Positions 8,675 through 17,398 of a DNA stretch of 64,000 nucleotides are shown piece by piece. The DNA is from Erwinia sp. S63. GTDB taxonomy: Bacteria; Pseudomonadota; Gammaproteobacteria; Enterobacterales; Enterobacteriaceae. Within the stretch, counting starts at the first letter, position 1; each line of letters opens with the position of its first letter. The position numbers were made by a program, and so were the translations under genes. Location of the stretch: contig NZ_JACVUP010000001.1 of assembly GCF_016625195.1 (NCBI RefSeq), forward strand, positions 434,001 to 498,000. Reading direction: 5' to 3'. The notes under the pieces were generated by a model. It did not search any database, was not told the origin of the DNA, and saw only the letters and a program-made list of their open reading frames with translations.

Positions 8675-9342
8675 TGCAGGAAAGCCTCCAACTGGTGCTG
8701 GATTCAGCACCATTTTTACTTAAAGGCGCGCTGTTCACGCTGCAGCTGAGTATCGGCGGGATGTTCTTCGGCTTGATACTCGGCTTTGTGCTGGCGCTGA
8801 TGCGCCTGTCACATTTCTGGCCGATTAACTGGCTGGCGCGCATCTATGTGTCGATTTTCCGTGGCACGCCGCTGATCGCCCAGTTGTTTATGATCTACTA
8901 CGGCTTGCCGCAGTTTGGTATCGAGCTGGATCCGATTCCTTCCGCGATGATCGGTTTGTCGCTCAATACTGCTGCTTACGCGTCGGAATCTCTGCGTGGT
9001 GCGATTGCGGCCATTGAACGCGGGCAGTGGGAAGCGGCAGCGAGTATTGGCATGACGCCGTGGCAAACTCTTCGTCGTGTCATTCTGCCTCAAGCGGCAC
9101 GTACCGCCTTGCCACCGCTCGGTAACAGCTTTATCAGCCTGGTGAAAGACACCTCGCTGGCGGCCACCATTCAGGTGCCGGAGTTGTTCCGTCAGGCGCA
9201 ATTGATCACCTCACGTACGCTGGAAGTGTTCACCATGTATCTGGCTGCCTCACTGATTTACTGGGTGATGGCGACGGTGCTGTCGGCGTTGCAAAACCGC
9301 CTGGAAGCGCATGTGAATCGACAGGATCGGGAGGCGAAATGA
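8674..9342 (+). CDS. tcyL: Cystine ABC transporter, permease
   Basis: Inner-membrane permease of the cystine importer, 222 residues. It has the HisM-type permease layout, with hydrophobic segments near 15-45, 60-80 and 180-210 and the EAA loop at about 123-142 (EAAASIGMTPWQTLRRVILP), where the ATPase docks. The ATG overlaps the tcyJ stop by one base, and its own end overlaps tcyN by four bases, showing translational coupling. Confidence 0.95.
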   Translation: MQESLQLVLDSAPFLLKGALFTLQLSIGGMFFGLILGFVLALMRLSHFWPINWLARIYVSIFRGTPLIAQLFMIYYGLPQFGIELDPIPSAMIGLSLNTAAYASESLRGAIAAIERGQWEAAASIGMTPWQTLRRVILPQAARTALPPLGNSFISLVKDTSLAATIQVPELFRQAQLITSRTLEVFTMYLAASLIYWVMATVLSALQNRLEAHVNRQDREAK

Positions 9343-10091
9343 GTGCGATTGAAGTACGTCAGCTGGTGAAACAGTTTCACGGCCAGACCGTGTTGCACGG
9401 CATCGACCTTGATGTGGCGCCGGGCGAAGTGGTGGCGATTATCGGGCCGAGCGGCTCGGGTAAAACCACCTTGCTGCGCAGTATCAATTTGCTGGAAGTG
9501 CCGGATAGCGGTCGTGTCACGGTGGGCAATATCACCATTGATGCCAGCATCGGGCTCAATAAGCAAAAAGAGCAGGTGCGCCGTTTGCGTCAGCAGGTGG
9601 GTTTCGTGTTTCAGAACTTCAATCTGTTCCCGCATCGTTCGGTGCTGGAGAACATCATTGAAGGGCCGGTGATCGTAAAGGGTGAACCGAAAGCGGAAGC
9701 CGTGGCGCGCGCCCGCAGCCTGCTGGAGAAGGTCGGTCTGCACGGCAAAGAGGAGAGCTTCCCGCGTCGTCTCTCTGGCGGGCAGCAGCAGCGTGTCGCG
9801 ATTGCGCGTGCACTGGCGATGCGTCCGGAAGTGATTCTGTTCGATGAGCCGACTTCAGCGCTGGACCCGGAGCTGGTGGGTGAAGTGCTGAATACCATCC
9901 GCGCGCTGGCACAAGAGAAACGCACCATGGTGATCGTAACGCATGAGATGAGTTTTGCGCGTGACGTGGCCGATCGGGCGATCTTTATGGATCAGGGCCG
10001 CATTGTGGAGCAGGGCGCAGCGAAAGCGCTGTTCAGCAATCCTCAGCAGCCACGCACCCGGCAATTTCTCGACAAATTTCTTAATCAATAG
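9339..10091 (+). CDS. tcyN: Cystine ABC transporter, ATP-binding protein
   Basis: ATPase of the cystine importer, 250 residues. Walker A is GPSGSGKTT (about 36-44), the ABC signature LSGGQQQR and Walker B VILFDEP follow, and the switch histidine is in VTHEM. It begins inside the end of tcyL (ATGA overlap) and is followed by a hairpin terminator, closing the tcyJLN operon. Confidence 0.96.
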   Translation: MSAIEVRQLVKQFHGQTVLHGIDLDVAPGEVVAIIGPSGSGKTTLLRSINLLEVPDSGRVTVGNITIDASIGLNKQKEQVRRLRQQVGFVFQNFNLFPHRSVLENIIEGPVIVKGEPKAEAVARARSLLEKVGLHGKEESFPRRLSGGQQQRVAIARALAMRPEVILFDEPTSALDPELVGEVLNTIRALAQEKRTMVIVTHEMSFARDVADRAIFMDQGRIVEQGAAKALFSNPQQPRTRQFLDKFLNQ

Positions 10092-10095
10092 TCTC

Positions 10096-10131
10096 AAGCG
10101 TCGTCAGGCACAGGCGACGCTTCTTCTCTTT
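10096..10131 (+). terminator. Probable terminator of the tcyJLN operon
   Basis: AAGCGTCG (10096-10103) pairs with CGACGCTT (10115-10122) over an 11-base loop and is followed by a T/C-rich run. It lies five bases after the tcyN stop. Confidence 0.65.
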
Positions 10132-10327
10132 ATCGCTTTGTATCCTCCCTCAGTTTGTTCTGAAAATATTTACGCTACGCTTAAATAACCCTCTGAATTA
10201 TCGGCTTTTATCTTAACGAAAAATTCACAGGCAATAGGCTGAGCCATTTTTAAGAGCCGCCCGATTGAGACAACTTTGTAAATATAAATAATTCTTTACA
10301 AATTCATGGCGCAATCAGGATCATAAA

Positions 10328-11416
10328 ATGACAAATGCCAGAAACGAAGTCCTCTGGATCAACACGCTAAAAGGTGCCTGCATCTTGCTGGTGGTGCTAC
10401 ATCACTCGATCATCACCACCTTCGCTCCCTCCCTGCATCACCTCACGGCCGGCATTGTGCCTGCGCACTGGTGGGTGACCTTCAATACCTATCTCTCACC
10501 GCTGCGTATGCCCGCCTTTTTCTTTGTCTCGGGCTTACTGGCTTCCAGTTCGATCGTGAAGAAAAGCTGGAAAGAGGTGTTCACCAAAAAGTTCAGCAAT
10601 ATCGTGTATCTCTATTTGCTGTGGGGCGTGATTCAGTGGCTGAGCATTCACTATATCTCCACCCATCTCGGTGAGCGGCTATCCAGCACCAAAAACGCTG
10701 CCTATGCGGACACGCCGTTTGAGTTCCTTAAGCTGCTGCTGACCTCGATGACCAGCCTGTGGTATCTGTACGCGCTGGCAGGTTTTTTCTTGTTCACCAA
10801 ACTGTTTCATCGTCAGAAAGTGGCGCTAATGGCACTGGCGATTGTCGCAACCTATGCCGCGCAGTTTAGCCTGATTCCCGGTTGGGGGCCGGCCAGCGTG
10901 GCGCAAAACTATCTCTACTTCCTGCTTGGGGTGTTCTTCAGTCAGTCATTGATTGAAATCAGCCAGCTTAAGCGTCAACACTGGCTGCTGCTGGCGGGCA
11001 TCGCGGTGATTGGCGTGGTGCATCACGTGGGCGGCATCTATAAAAATCCGTTCTACAGCCTGCTGACCATCGTGTTTGGCATCGTCGCGTGCCGCTTCCT
11101 CAATGAGCGGCTGAACATGGCGTGGCTTAACTGGATTGGTCGTAACACGCTGCAGATTTACGTATTGCACCGCATCTTTATCGAGCTGCTGGGACTGAGC
11201 GCAATTGCACTGGCGCTGCACTACGGTTGGTTTGGCAATGCCGTGTTTAGTTGGGCATGGGCGCTGCTGATGCCGATCACGGGCGTGGCGCTCTGCGTGA
11301 CGGTCTCGTTGTTGGTGTGGTCGTTGCTCAATCGCGGTCCAGGCAGAATGTTATTCCTTTATCCACGGTTGCTGCGAAAACCCGCACCAGAGACAAAAGC
11401 CGCTCCGCTGCAATAA
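10328..11416 (+). CDS. Acyltransferase family 3 membrane protein, copy A
   Basis: 362-residue polytopic inner-membrane protein of the acyltransferase 3 family, which moves acetyl or similar groups onto surface glycans or small molecules. The N-terminus has WINTLKGACILLVVLHH with the conserved histidine, then PLRMPAFFFVSGLLASS, the typical Arg-containing second block. About ten hydrophobic segments follow. A very similar gene lies directly downstream (11826-12908), so the pair is a tandem duplication. The acceptor substrate cannot be told from sequence. The 236-base region upstream is AT-rich and fits a promoter. Confidence 0.85.
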   Translation: MTNARNEVLWINTLKGACILLVVLHHSIITTFAPSLHHLTAGIVPAHWWVTFNTYLSPLRMPAFFFVSGLLASSSIVKKSWKEVFTKKFSNIVYLYLLWGVIQWLSIHYISTHLGERLSSTKNAAYADTPFEFLKLLLTSMTSLWYLYALAGFFLFTKLFHRQKVALMALAIVATYAAQFSLIPGWGPASVAQNYLYFLLGVFFSQSLIEISQLKRQHWLLLAGIAVIGVVHHVGGIYKNPFYSLLTIVFGIVACRFLNERLNMAWLNWIGRNTLQIYVLHRIFIELLGLSAIALALHYGWFGNAVFSWAWALLMPITGVALCVTVSLLVWSLLNRGPGRMLFLYPRLLRKPAPETKAAPLQ

Positions 11417-11423
11417 TCAAATT

Positions 11424-11449
11424 GGGCCAGTTCGCTGGCCCTAATTATT
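11424..11449 (+). terminator. Rho-independent terminator after acyltransferase A
   Basis: GGGCCAG, loop TTCG, CTGGCCC, then TAATTATTT. The tetraloop is of the stable UUCG type. Confidence 0.75.
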
Positions 11450-11825
11450 TCTACGTAGCACAATATTAATATCCTCGCTTATCCATCTGCCACATTTAAT
11501 AATAATCCGAATGGTGTTTGATTTTAATTTGGTTTGTTTGTGGCGGATTGCTCTTAATTTCCCTGTATTAATTGCTAACCTTATTTCCCTCGCCATACCC
11601 TTAGTCACTCTATTTTGGGAAGATATTGTTAGCCTGCTTAGCATTCAATTAATGTCTGGAACTGTAAAGTATTGTTATATCAGGGCCAGCAAAAAAAATT
11701 TAGGACTTTCGCTAGAGTCATCCCGCGCCAGCATGTTTAATAATCGTTTAATAACCAGAAATGCATCATTGTTTATTTCCTCATACTTCTCCTTAAAGAC
11801 CTACACAGCAGCGGGAGTTAATCAT
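11450..11825. other. Intergenic stretch between the acyltransferase paralogues
   Basis: AT-rich sequence likely holding the promoter of the second acyltransferase. It happens to be open in frame with that gene from 11511, but the encoded residues do not match the paralogue or the family and no ribosome site precedes 11511. Confidence 0.5.
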
Positions 11826-12908
11826 ATGAATAACGCCAGGAAAGAAGATATTGCATGGGTCAATACCCTGAAAGGGGCCTGCATATTGCTGGTGGTGTTG
11901 TATCACACCGTATTACCCGGATTTGAAGGAACGGTGAAATTATTGACGGCTGGTTGGATACCGGCAGAAATATGGGTGCAGTTTAATACCGTTTTATCTC
12001 CGCTGCGTATGCCAGCCTTTTTCTTTGTTTCTGGCTTGCTGGCAACCAACGGTATTCTTAATCGCCCGTGGAAGCAGGTATTTACCAGCCGTATTACCAA
12101 TCTGTTCTATCTGTATATTTTATGGGGCTTTATTCAGTGGTGGTCGATTGTGGGGATCTCCACAGAGATCACCGGTCAGCGCATCTCACACAATCTGAAT
12201 GCCGCCTATGCGGGGTCACTGTTTGAGTTCCTGAAGCTGACATTTATGGCGATGAGTACCTCGTGGTATTTGTACGGACTGGCACTCTATTTCCTGTGTG
12301 CGAAGATCTTCCACAAACAGAAAGTGGCGTTGCTGGTGGTCGCGATTGCACTTAACTATCTGGCAGTGGAGAAGATCATTCCGTACTGGGGACCACAAAG
12401 CGTGGCGCAGTACTTCCTGTTCTTCCTGCTGGGCGCGTTCTGGAGTCCGCTGATGCTGCGCCTGAGCGAATGGCGTCGTGAAAACCTCGTACCATGGGCG
12501 CTGCTGGCGGCGGTATCAGGGATTCACATTATCTTCGGTCTGGATAAGAGCCTGTTCCTGTGCATCATCGCAGTGCTGGCGAGCGTGGCGGCCTGCCGCT
12601 GGCTCAGCGCGCACTTTAAGATGTCGTACTTTAACTGGATTGGCCGTAACACCCTGCAGATCTACGTGATTCATCGCATCTTCATTGAGTATTTTGGCAT
12701 GTCAGCGATTCTGTTCGCTCAGCGCCATCATCTGTTTGAATATGCGTGGTTCTCAATGCTGTGGGCGTGTTTGTATCCGGTGGCGATTGTGGGGATTTGC
12801 TCGCTGCTGTCGGTGGCGGTGTGGTCGGTGACCAATCGTGGGTTGGGGCAGTCGCTGTTTGTCTTCCCGACCTTGATTGGTATGAAGCGCAACAAGTCTG
12901 CGGCGTAA
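11826..12908 (+). CDS. Acyltransferase family 3 membrane protein, copy B
   Basis: 360-residue paralogue of the upstream gene. It shares NTLKGACILLVVL, PLRMPAFFFVSGLLA, FNWIGRNTLQIYV and the C-terminal layout with copy A. The start is the ATG at 11826, which aligns exactly with the start of copy A (MNNARKEDIAWVNTLKGA against MTNARNEVLWINTLKGA) and follows GGGAG at 11812-11816. About ten membrane segments are expected. The two proteins differ most in their middle parts, so they may act on different acceptors. Confidence 0.85.
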   Translation: MNNARKEDIAWVNTLKGACILLVVLYHTVLPGFEGTVKLLTAGWIPAEIWVQFNTVLSPLRMPAFFFVSGLLATNGILNRPWKQVFTSRITNLFYLYILWGFIQWWSIVGISTEITGQRISHNLNAAYAGSLFEFLKLTFMAMSTSWYLYGLALYFLCAKIFHKQKVALLVVAIALNYLAVEKIIPYWGPQSVAQYFLFFLLGAFWSPLMLRLSEWRRENLVPWALLAAVSGIHIIFGLDKSLFLCIIAVLASVAACRWLSAHFKMSYFNWIGRNTLQIYVIHRIFIEYFGMSAILFAQRHHLFEYAWFSMLWACLYPVAIVGICSLLSVAVWSVTNRGLGQSLFVFPTLIGMKRNKSAA

Positions 12909-12971
12909 ATCCAGGTCGTCATGAATGACGACCCTACGCAAAATCCAGGTCGTCATGAATGACGACCCTAC
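12908..12971. repeat. Two tandem copies of a 30-base palindromic repeat
   Basis: Copies at 12908-12937 and 12942-12971 are identical. Each contains GGTCGTCAT-GA-ATGACGACC, a perfect 9-base inverted repeat with a two-base centre. The spacing is 34 bases. This looks like a REP-type extragenic element, placed between a gene end and a terminator. Confidence 0.85.
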
Positions 12972-12978
12972 ATTAAAT

Positions 12979-13011
12979 CCCGGTGCGCTTTGATGCGCAC
13001 CGGGTTTTTTT
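12979..13011. terminator. Terminator between acyltransferase B and putA
   Basis: CCCGGTGCGC, loop TTTGAT, GCGCACCGGG, then seven T residues on the plus strand. It serves the acyltransferase. putA converges on it and may use the same stem, though the minus-strand tail (ATTTAATG) is weaker. Confidence 0.88.
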
Positions 13012-13012
13012 A

Positions 13013-16000
13013 TCAGCCAATGGTCATCAGACTGGCGTTACCACCCGCTGCGGCGGTATTCACGCTCAGTGAGCGCTCAATCAGCAGACGTTCCAGCAAC
13101 AGATTGGTTTCACCACGCGCGAAGCCCTGCACCGACACAATCGCGCCGTCACGCGCAGCAACCTGCTCGCACAGCACACGCAACTGATCCGCGTCACCGT
13201 GATAGATCACCGCATCAAACCCGGCGGCTAGCACATCTTTCACCAGCACCACGTTTTTTTGCACGGCAGCGGGGAGGGATTTACGCAGCGCACGATGCAA
13301 CTCATCATCCTGCCAGATGGCCTGACTGCCGACGCTGGTCACAGCCGCCAGTTGCGTCAGCGCATCCTGTTCGTTATCCGCAATACAGAGGACGTGATCG
13401 CGCGGCAGAAGCGTGAAGGTGTTGCGTTCACCAGTTGGACCCGGCAGCAGTCGCACCGTACCCGCCTGCGCCAGTTCGTCATAACGCTGACAGAGCGCCA
13501 GCAGCTGTGGTTTATCCTGCGCCCAGCTCTGCAATGCCTGGTGCGCAATCATCAACTCGGTGCGAACGGAGCTGTCGACCGGACGCTCAGCATCCTGACG
13601 ATCAAAGGTGTTACGCAGTGCACTGTCCGGGCGGTTTGCCAGCAGGCGATAGAGGTACAAAGGACCGCCGGCTTTCGGACCGGTGCCGGATAAGCCTTCA
13701 CCACCAAAGGGCTGAACGCCCACGACCGCGCCGACCATATTGCGGTTCACATACAGGTTACCGACCTTTGCGCCTGCCGTGACCTGCGCGATGGTTTCAT
13801 CAATACGGGTATGCACACCCAGCGTCAGGCCGTAACCGGAGGCATTAATCTGATCGATCAGCTGTGGCAGGTTATTGCGTGCAAAACGCACCACGTGCAG
13901 CACCGGACCAAACACCTCTTTATCCAGATCGCTCACCTGACCCAATTCGATCAGGGTTGGCTTGATAAAGGTGCCGCTATTCCACTCTTTGCTGTCTTGT
14001 GGATTATCCTGCGCCGCCTGATACACGGTGAAGCCCTTGTTGCGCATCGCCTGAATGTGGCGCTCGATGTTGCCTTTGGCTTCGGCATCGATCACCGGAC
14101 CGATATCGGTCGACAGACGTTCCGGATTGCCCATGCGGCATTCGGCCATCGCGCCACGCAGCATCTTAAGGGTGTGATCGGCGACATCATCTTGTACGCA
14201 CAGCAGACGCAGCGCCGAGCAACGCTGTCCAGCGCTGTCAAAGGCGGAGGCGACGATATCGATCACTACCTGCTCAGTCAGGGCGGAAGAGTCCACGATC
14301 ATCGCGTTTATACCGCCGGTCTCAGCGATCAGCGGCGTTGGACGGCCTTGCGGATCGAGACGGCCTGCCAGATTGCGTTGCAGCAGCGTCGCCACGGCGG
14401 TTGAACCGGTGAACATCACCCCACGCACGCGCTCGTCGCCCGTCAGTTGTGCACCAACGGTTTCCCCCTGGCCTGGCAATAGTTGCAGCACGCCAGCAGG
14501 TACACCGGCATCCAGCATAATTTGTACCGCCTGCGCGGCAATCAGTGGCGTCTGCTCAGCGGGTTTCGCCAGTACGCTGTTCCCTGCCGCCAGTGCTGCG
14601 GCGATCTGACCCGCAAAAATCGCCAGCGGGAAGTTCCACGGGCTGATGCACACCACCGGACCCAGCGGACGATGGGTTTCATTATCGAAATCATCACGCA
14701 CCATGCCGGCGTAGTAATAGAGGAAATCCACAGCCTCACGCACTTCGGCGATGGCGTTGTTGTAGGTTTTGCCTGCTTCACGTACCAGCAAGCCAATCAG
14801 TTGCTGCATCTGGCCTTCCATCGCTTCGGCGGCGCGCTCCAGAATGGCGGCACGCTCTTGCGGCGGCGTGGCAAACCAGATCGGACCGGCATTCACTGCC
14901 GCATCCAGTGCAGCTGAAACCTCCGCTTCGCTGGCATCGCGCACGCTGCCCACCACATCGCCTGGCGCTGAAGGGTTCAGCACCGGGCGGCTGACGCCTT
15001 CACCCAGCTCACCTTCGATCAGCGGCTGTGCAACCCAGGGCTGGCTGGCGCTGTTGAGCAGGGCGCTGGACAGTGATGCCAGACGATGCTCGTTAGCCAT
15101 ATCCAGACCCGCCGAGTTCACGCGCTTTTCGCCATAGAGATCACGCGGCAACGGGATCTTCGGATGTGGCAGACCCACAGCACCTTCGCTCACGCCCATT
15201 TTCTCGACGGCTGTGACCGGATCGGCAACCAGTTCATCCAGCGGCAGGGTGTTATCCGCAATGCGATTGACGAACGAGGTGTTAGCTCCGTTTTCCAGCA
15301 AACGACGCACCAGATAGGCCAGAAGGGTTTCATGGGTGCCGACTGGCGCATAAATACGGCACGGACGGTTCAGCTTGCCGTCTGCCACTTTGCCGACCAC
15401 CTGCTCATACAGCGGTTCACCCATGCCGTGCAGACACTGGAACTCATACTGGCCCGGATAGTAGTTATTGCCCGCCAGCTGATAGATCGCTGCCAGCGTG
15501 TGAGCATTGTGGGTCGCGAACTGCGGATAAATCAAATTCGGCACCGCCAGCAACTTACGCGCACAGGCCAGATAGGAGATATCGGTATAAACCTTGCGGG
15601 TGTAAACCGGATATCCCTCCAGACCTTCCACCTGAGCACGCTTAATTTCGCTATCCCAATACGCGCCTTTCACCAGACGGATCATCAGACGGCGACGGCT
15701 GCGCTGTGCTAAATCCACCAGTGAATCGATAACAAACGGGCAGCGCTTCATATAGGCCTGAATCACGAAGCCGATGCCATTCCAGCCATCCAGTTCCGGC
15801 TCGAAGCACAGCTTTTCCAGCAGATCGAGTGACAGCTCCAGACGATCCGCTTCTTCGGCATCAATGTTGATACCGATGTCATAAGAGCGGGCCAGTAAGG
15901 TGAGTGATTTGAGAATCGGGTAAAGCTCTTCCATCACGCGCTCATACTGCGCACGGCTATAGCGCGGATGCAGCGCTGACAGTTTGATGGAAATACCGGG

Positions 16001-16957
16001 GCCTTCATAAATACCGCGACCGTTGGAGGCTTTGCCAATCGCATGGATCGCCTGCTGATAGGAGAGCAGATAAGCTTTGGCATCGCTGGCGGTCAGTGCA
16101 GCTTCACCCAGCATGTCATAGGAGTAGCGGAAACCTTTCTCTTCCAGCTTGCGTGCATTTGCCAGCGCTTCAGCGATGGTTTCACCGGTGACGAACTGCT
16201 CACCCATCAGACGCATCGCCATATCCACGCCTTTGCGGATCAGCGGTTCGCCACTTTTACCGATAATGCGATTCAGCGAGCGCGACAAGTTGGCTTCATT
16301 GTGGGTCGACACCAGACGCCCGGTAAACAACAGACCCCAGGTCGCAGCGTTAACGAACATCGACGGGCTACGACCCAAATGGGATTGCCAGTTACCATTG
16401 CTGATTTTATCGCGAATTAACGCATCGCGAGTTGGCTTGTCTGGAATACGCAACAATGCCTCAGCCAGACACATCAACGCCACACCTTCCTGCGAGGAGA
16501 GGGAGAACTCCTGCAGTAAACTTTGCACCATACCGGCGCGTCCGGTTGCACCTTTTTGGTGGCGTAGCTTATCTGCCAGACTGTAAGCGAGTTGATGGGT
16601 TTTCTCGGCCAGCGGGGCAGGGAGGCGCGCCTGCTCCAGCAGCATCGGCACCGCATCGGTTTCCGGACGTCGCCACGCGGCAGTGATCGCCGAGCGCGTC
16701 ACTGATTGCGGCAAAATATGTTCGGCGAAGTCGAGGAAAGGCTGTAACGATTCTTCTGGCGTGCCTTCTTCATTGGCGGTATCAGCCAGCTGAAGAGGGA
16801 TTTCTGGCATCCCTTCACCCGCTTCCAGCTGCGAAAGGTAGTTAAAAATCGCTTGTTTGATCAGCCAGTGTGGCGTGCGGTCAATTTTACCTGCTGCCAG
16901 TTTAATGCGATCGCGGGTGGCTTCATCCAGCTTCACACCCATGGTGGTGGTTCCCAT
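13013..16957 (-). CDS. putA: Bifunctional proline dehydrogenase / P5C dehydrogenase and put repressor
   Basis: Oxidises proline to glutamate in two steps at the membrane and, when proline is scarce, represses the put genes. The protein has 1314 residues: a ribbon-helix-helix DNA-binding domain (1-47, MGTTTMGVKLDEATRDRIKL), the FAD proline dehydrogenase barrel (about 250-610) and the aldehyde dehydrogenase (about 640-1130) with FDSAGQRCSALRLL around the catalytic cysteine, then a C-terminal domain ending NASLMTIG. The start at 16957 matches E. coli and follows GAGGA. The frame stays open for 92 more codons upstream, but these cover the operator region and do not match PutA. Confidence 0.98.
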   Translation of the reverse strand: MGTTTMGVKLDEATRDRIKLAAGKIDRTPHWLIKQAIFNYLSQLEAGEGMPEIPLQLADTANEEGTPEESLQPFLDFAEHILPQSVTRSAITAAWRRPETDAVPMLLEQARLPAPLAEKTHQLAYSLADKLRHQKGATGRAGMVQSLLQEFSLSSQEGVALMCLAEALLRIPDKPTRDALIRDKISNGNWQSHLGRSPSMFVNAATWGLLFTGRLVSTHNEANLSRSLNRIIGKSGEPLIRKGVDMAMRLMGEQFVTGETIAEALANARKLEEKGFRYSYDMLGEAALTASDAKAYLLSYQQAIHAIGKASNGRGIYEGPGISIKLSALHPRYSRAQYERVMEELYPILKSLTLLARSYDIGINIDAEEADRLELSLDLLEKLCFEPELDGWNGIGFVIQAYMKRCPFVIDSLVDLAQRSRRRLMIRLVKGAYWDSEIKRAQVEGLEGYPVYTRKVYTDISYLACARKLLAVPNLIYPQFATHNAHTLAAIYQLAGNNYYPGQYEFQCLHGMGEPLYEQVVGKVADGKLNRPCRIYAPVGTHETLLAYLVRRLLENGANTSFVNRIADNTLPLDELVADPVTAVEKMGVSEGAVGLPHPKIPLPRDLYGEKRVNSAGLDMANEHRLASLSSALLNSASQPWVAQPLIEGELGEGVSRPVLNPSAPGDVVGSVRDASEAEVSAALDAAVNAGPIWFATPPQERAAILERAAEAMEGQMQQLIGLLVREAGKTYNNAIAEVREAVDFLYYYAGMVRDDFDNETHRPLGPVVCISPWNFPLAIFAGQIAAALAAGNSVLAKPAEQTPLIAAQAVQIMLDAGVPAGVLQLLPGQGETVGAQLTGDERVRGVMFTGSTAVATLLQRNLAGRLDPQGRPTPLIAETGGINAMIVDSSALTEQVVIDIVASAFDSAGQRCSALRLLCVQDDVADHTLKMLRGAMAECRMGNPERLSTDIGPVIDAEAKGNIERHIQAMRNKGFTVYQAAQDNPQDSKEWNSGTFIKPTLIELGQVSDLDKEVFGPVLHVVRFARNNLPQLIDQINASGYGLTLGVHTRIDETIAQVTAGAKVGNLYVNRNMVGAVVGVQPFGGEGLSGTGPKAGGPLYLYRLLANRPDSALRNTFDRQDAERPVDSSVRTELMIAHQALQSWAQDKPQLLALCQRYDELAQAGTVRLLPGPTGERNTFTLLPRDHVLCIADNEQDALTQLAAVTSVGSQAIWQDDELHRALRKSLPAAVQKNVVLVKDVLAAGFDAVIYHGDADQLRVLCEQVAARDGAIVSVQGFARGETNLLLERLLIERSLSVNTAAAGGNASLMTIG

Positions 16958-17014
16958 GATTTCCTCGTCCTCAAAATATGAATCGACATCAGCGTGGGCT
17001 GCACTATCACTCAT

Positions 17015-17196
17015 GTTGCAACTTTGTGCAACCATGTTAAATGTGACCTGAGTTGCACGTTTATCGCCGCTTAAAATCGGGCTTAGAAGATGCGGCATGG
17101 AACTTGCTGCAAGAAACTGGCCAAAGTTGCAACCATCGTCAACAAGACCACTCTCAGGATGCTTTAGGTGCAACCCAAAGTGTGAGCCTGTGCAAC
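17015..17196. promoter_or_regulatory. put control region with at least five PutA operator motifs
   Basis: The PutA ribbon-helix-helix recognises GTTGCA. Copies on either strand lie at 17015-17022 and 17027-17032 (overlapping and adjacent), 17052-17057, 17126-17133, 17169-17174 and 17191-17196. Two of them are GTTGCAAC, which reads as an operator on both strands. The whole putA-putP gap is 441 bases; the remainder (17200-17398) should hold the putP promoter, which was not resolved. Confidence 0.85.
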
Positions 17197-17398
17197 CTAT
17201 TGGCATGAAATCGGCGAAGTCAGGTGAAACCAATGTGACAGCTGTGTTAAATGCATTGTGCGCGCCGCCCCTTTGCGGCAGGATACCGCGCCTTAAGAGG
17301 AATCGCTTTCTCTGGATGCGGTAAAGCCCTGCGTTATCACGTTCCGATCGCGCAGGAAAAGATTGCTCTTGATGGATTAAATAATAAGTGGAGAGAGT

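Noticed and set aside
11511..11825. 105-residue N-terminal extension of acyltransferase B
   Set aside because: The paralogue and the family start at the residue encoded at 11826, and no ribosome site precedes 11511.
16958..17233. 92-residue N-terminal extension of PutA
   Set aside because: It spans the PutA operator region, does not match PutA, and the ATG at 16957 has a good ribosome site and the conserved start.
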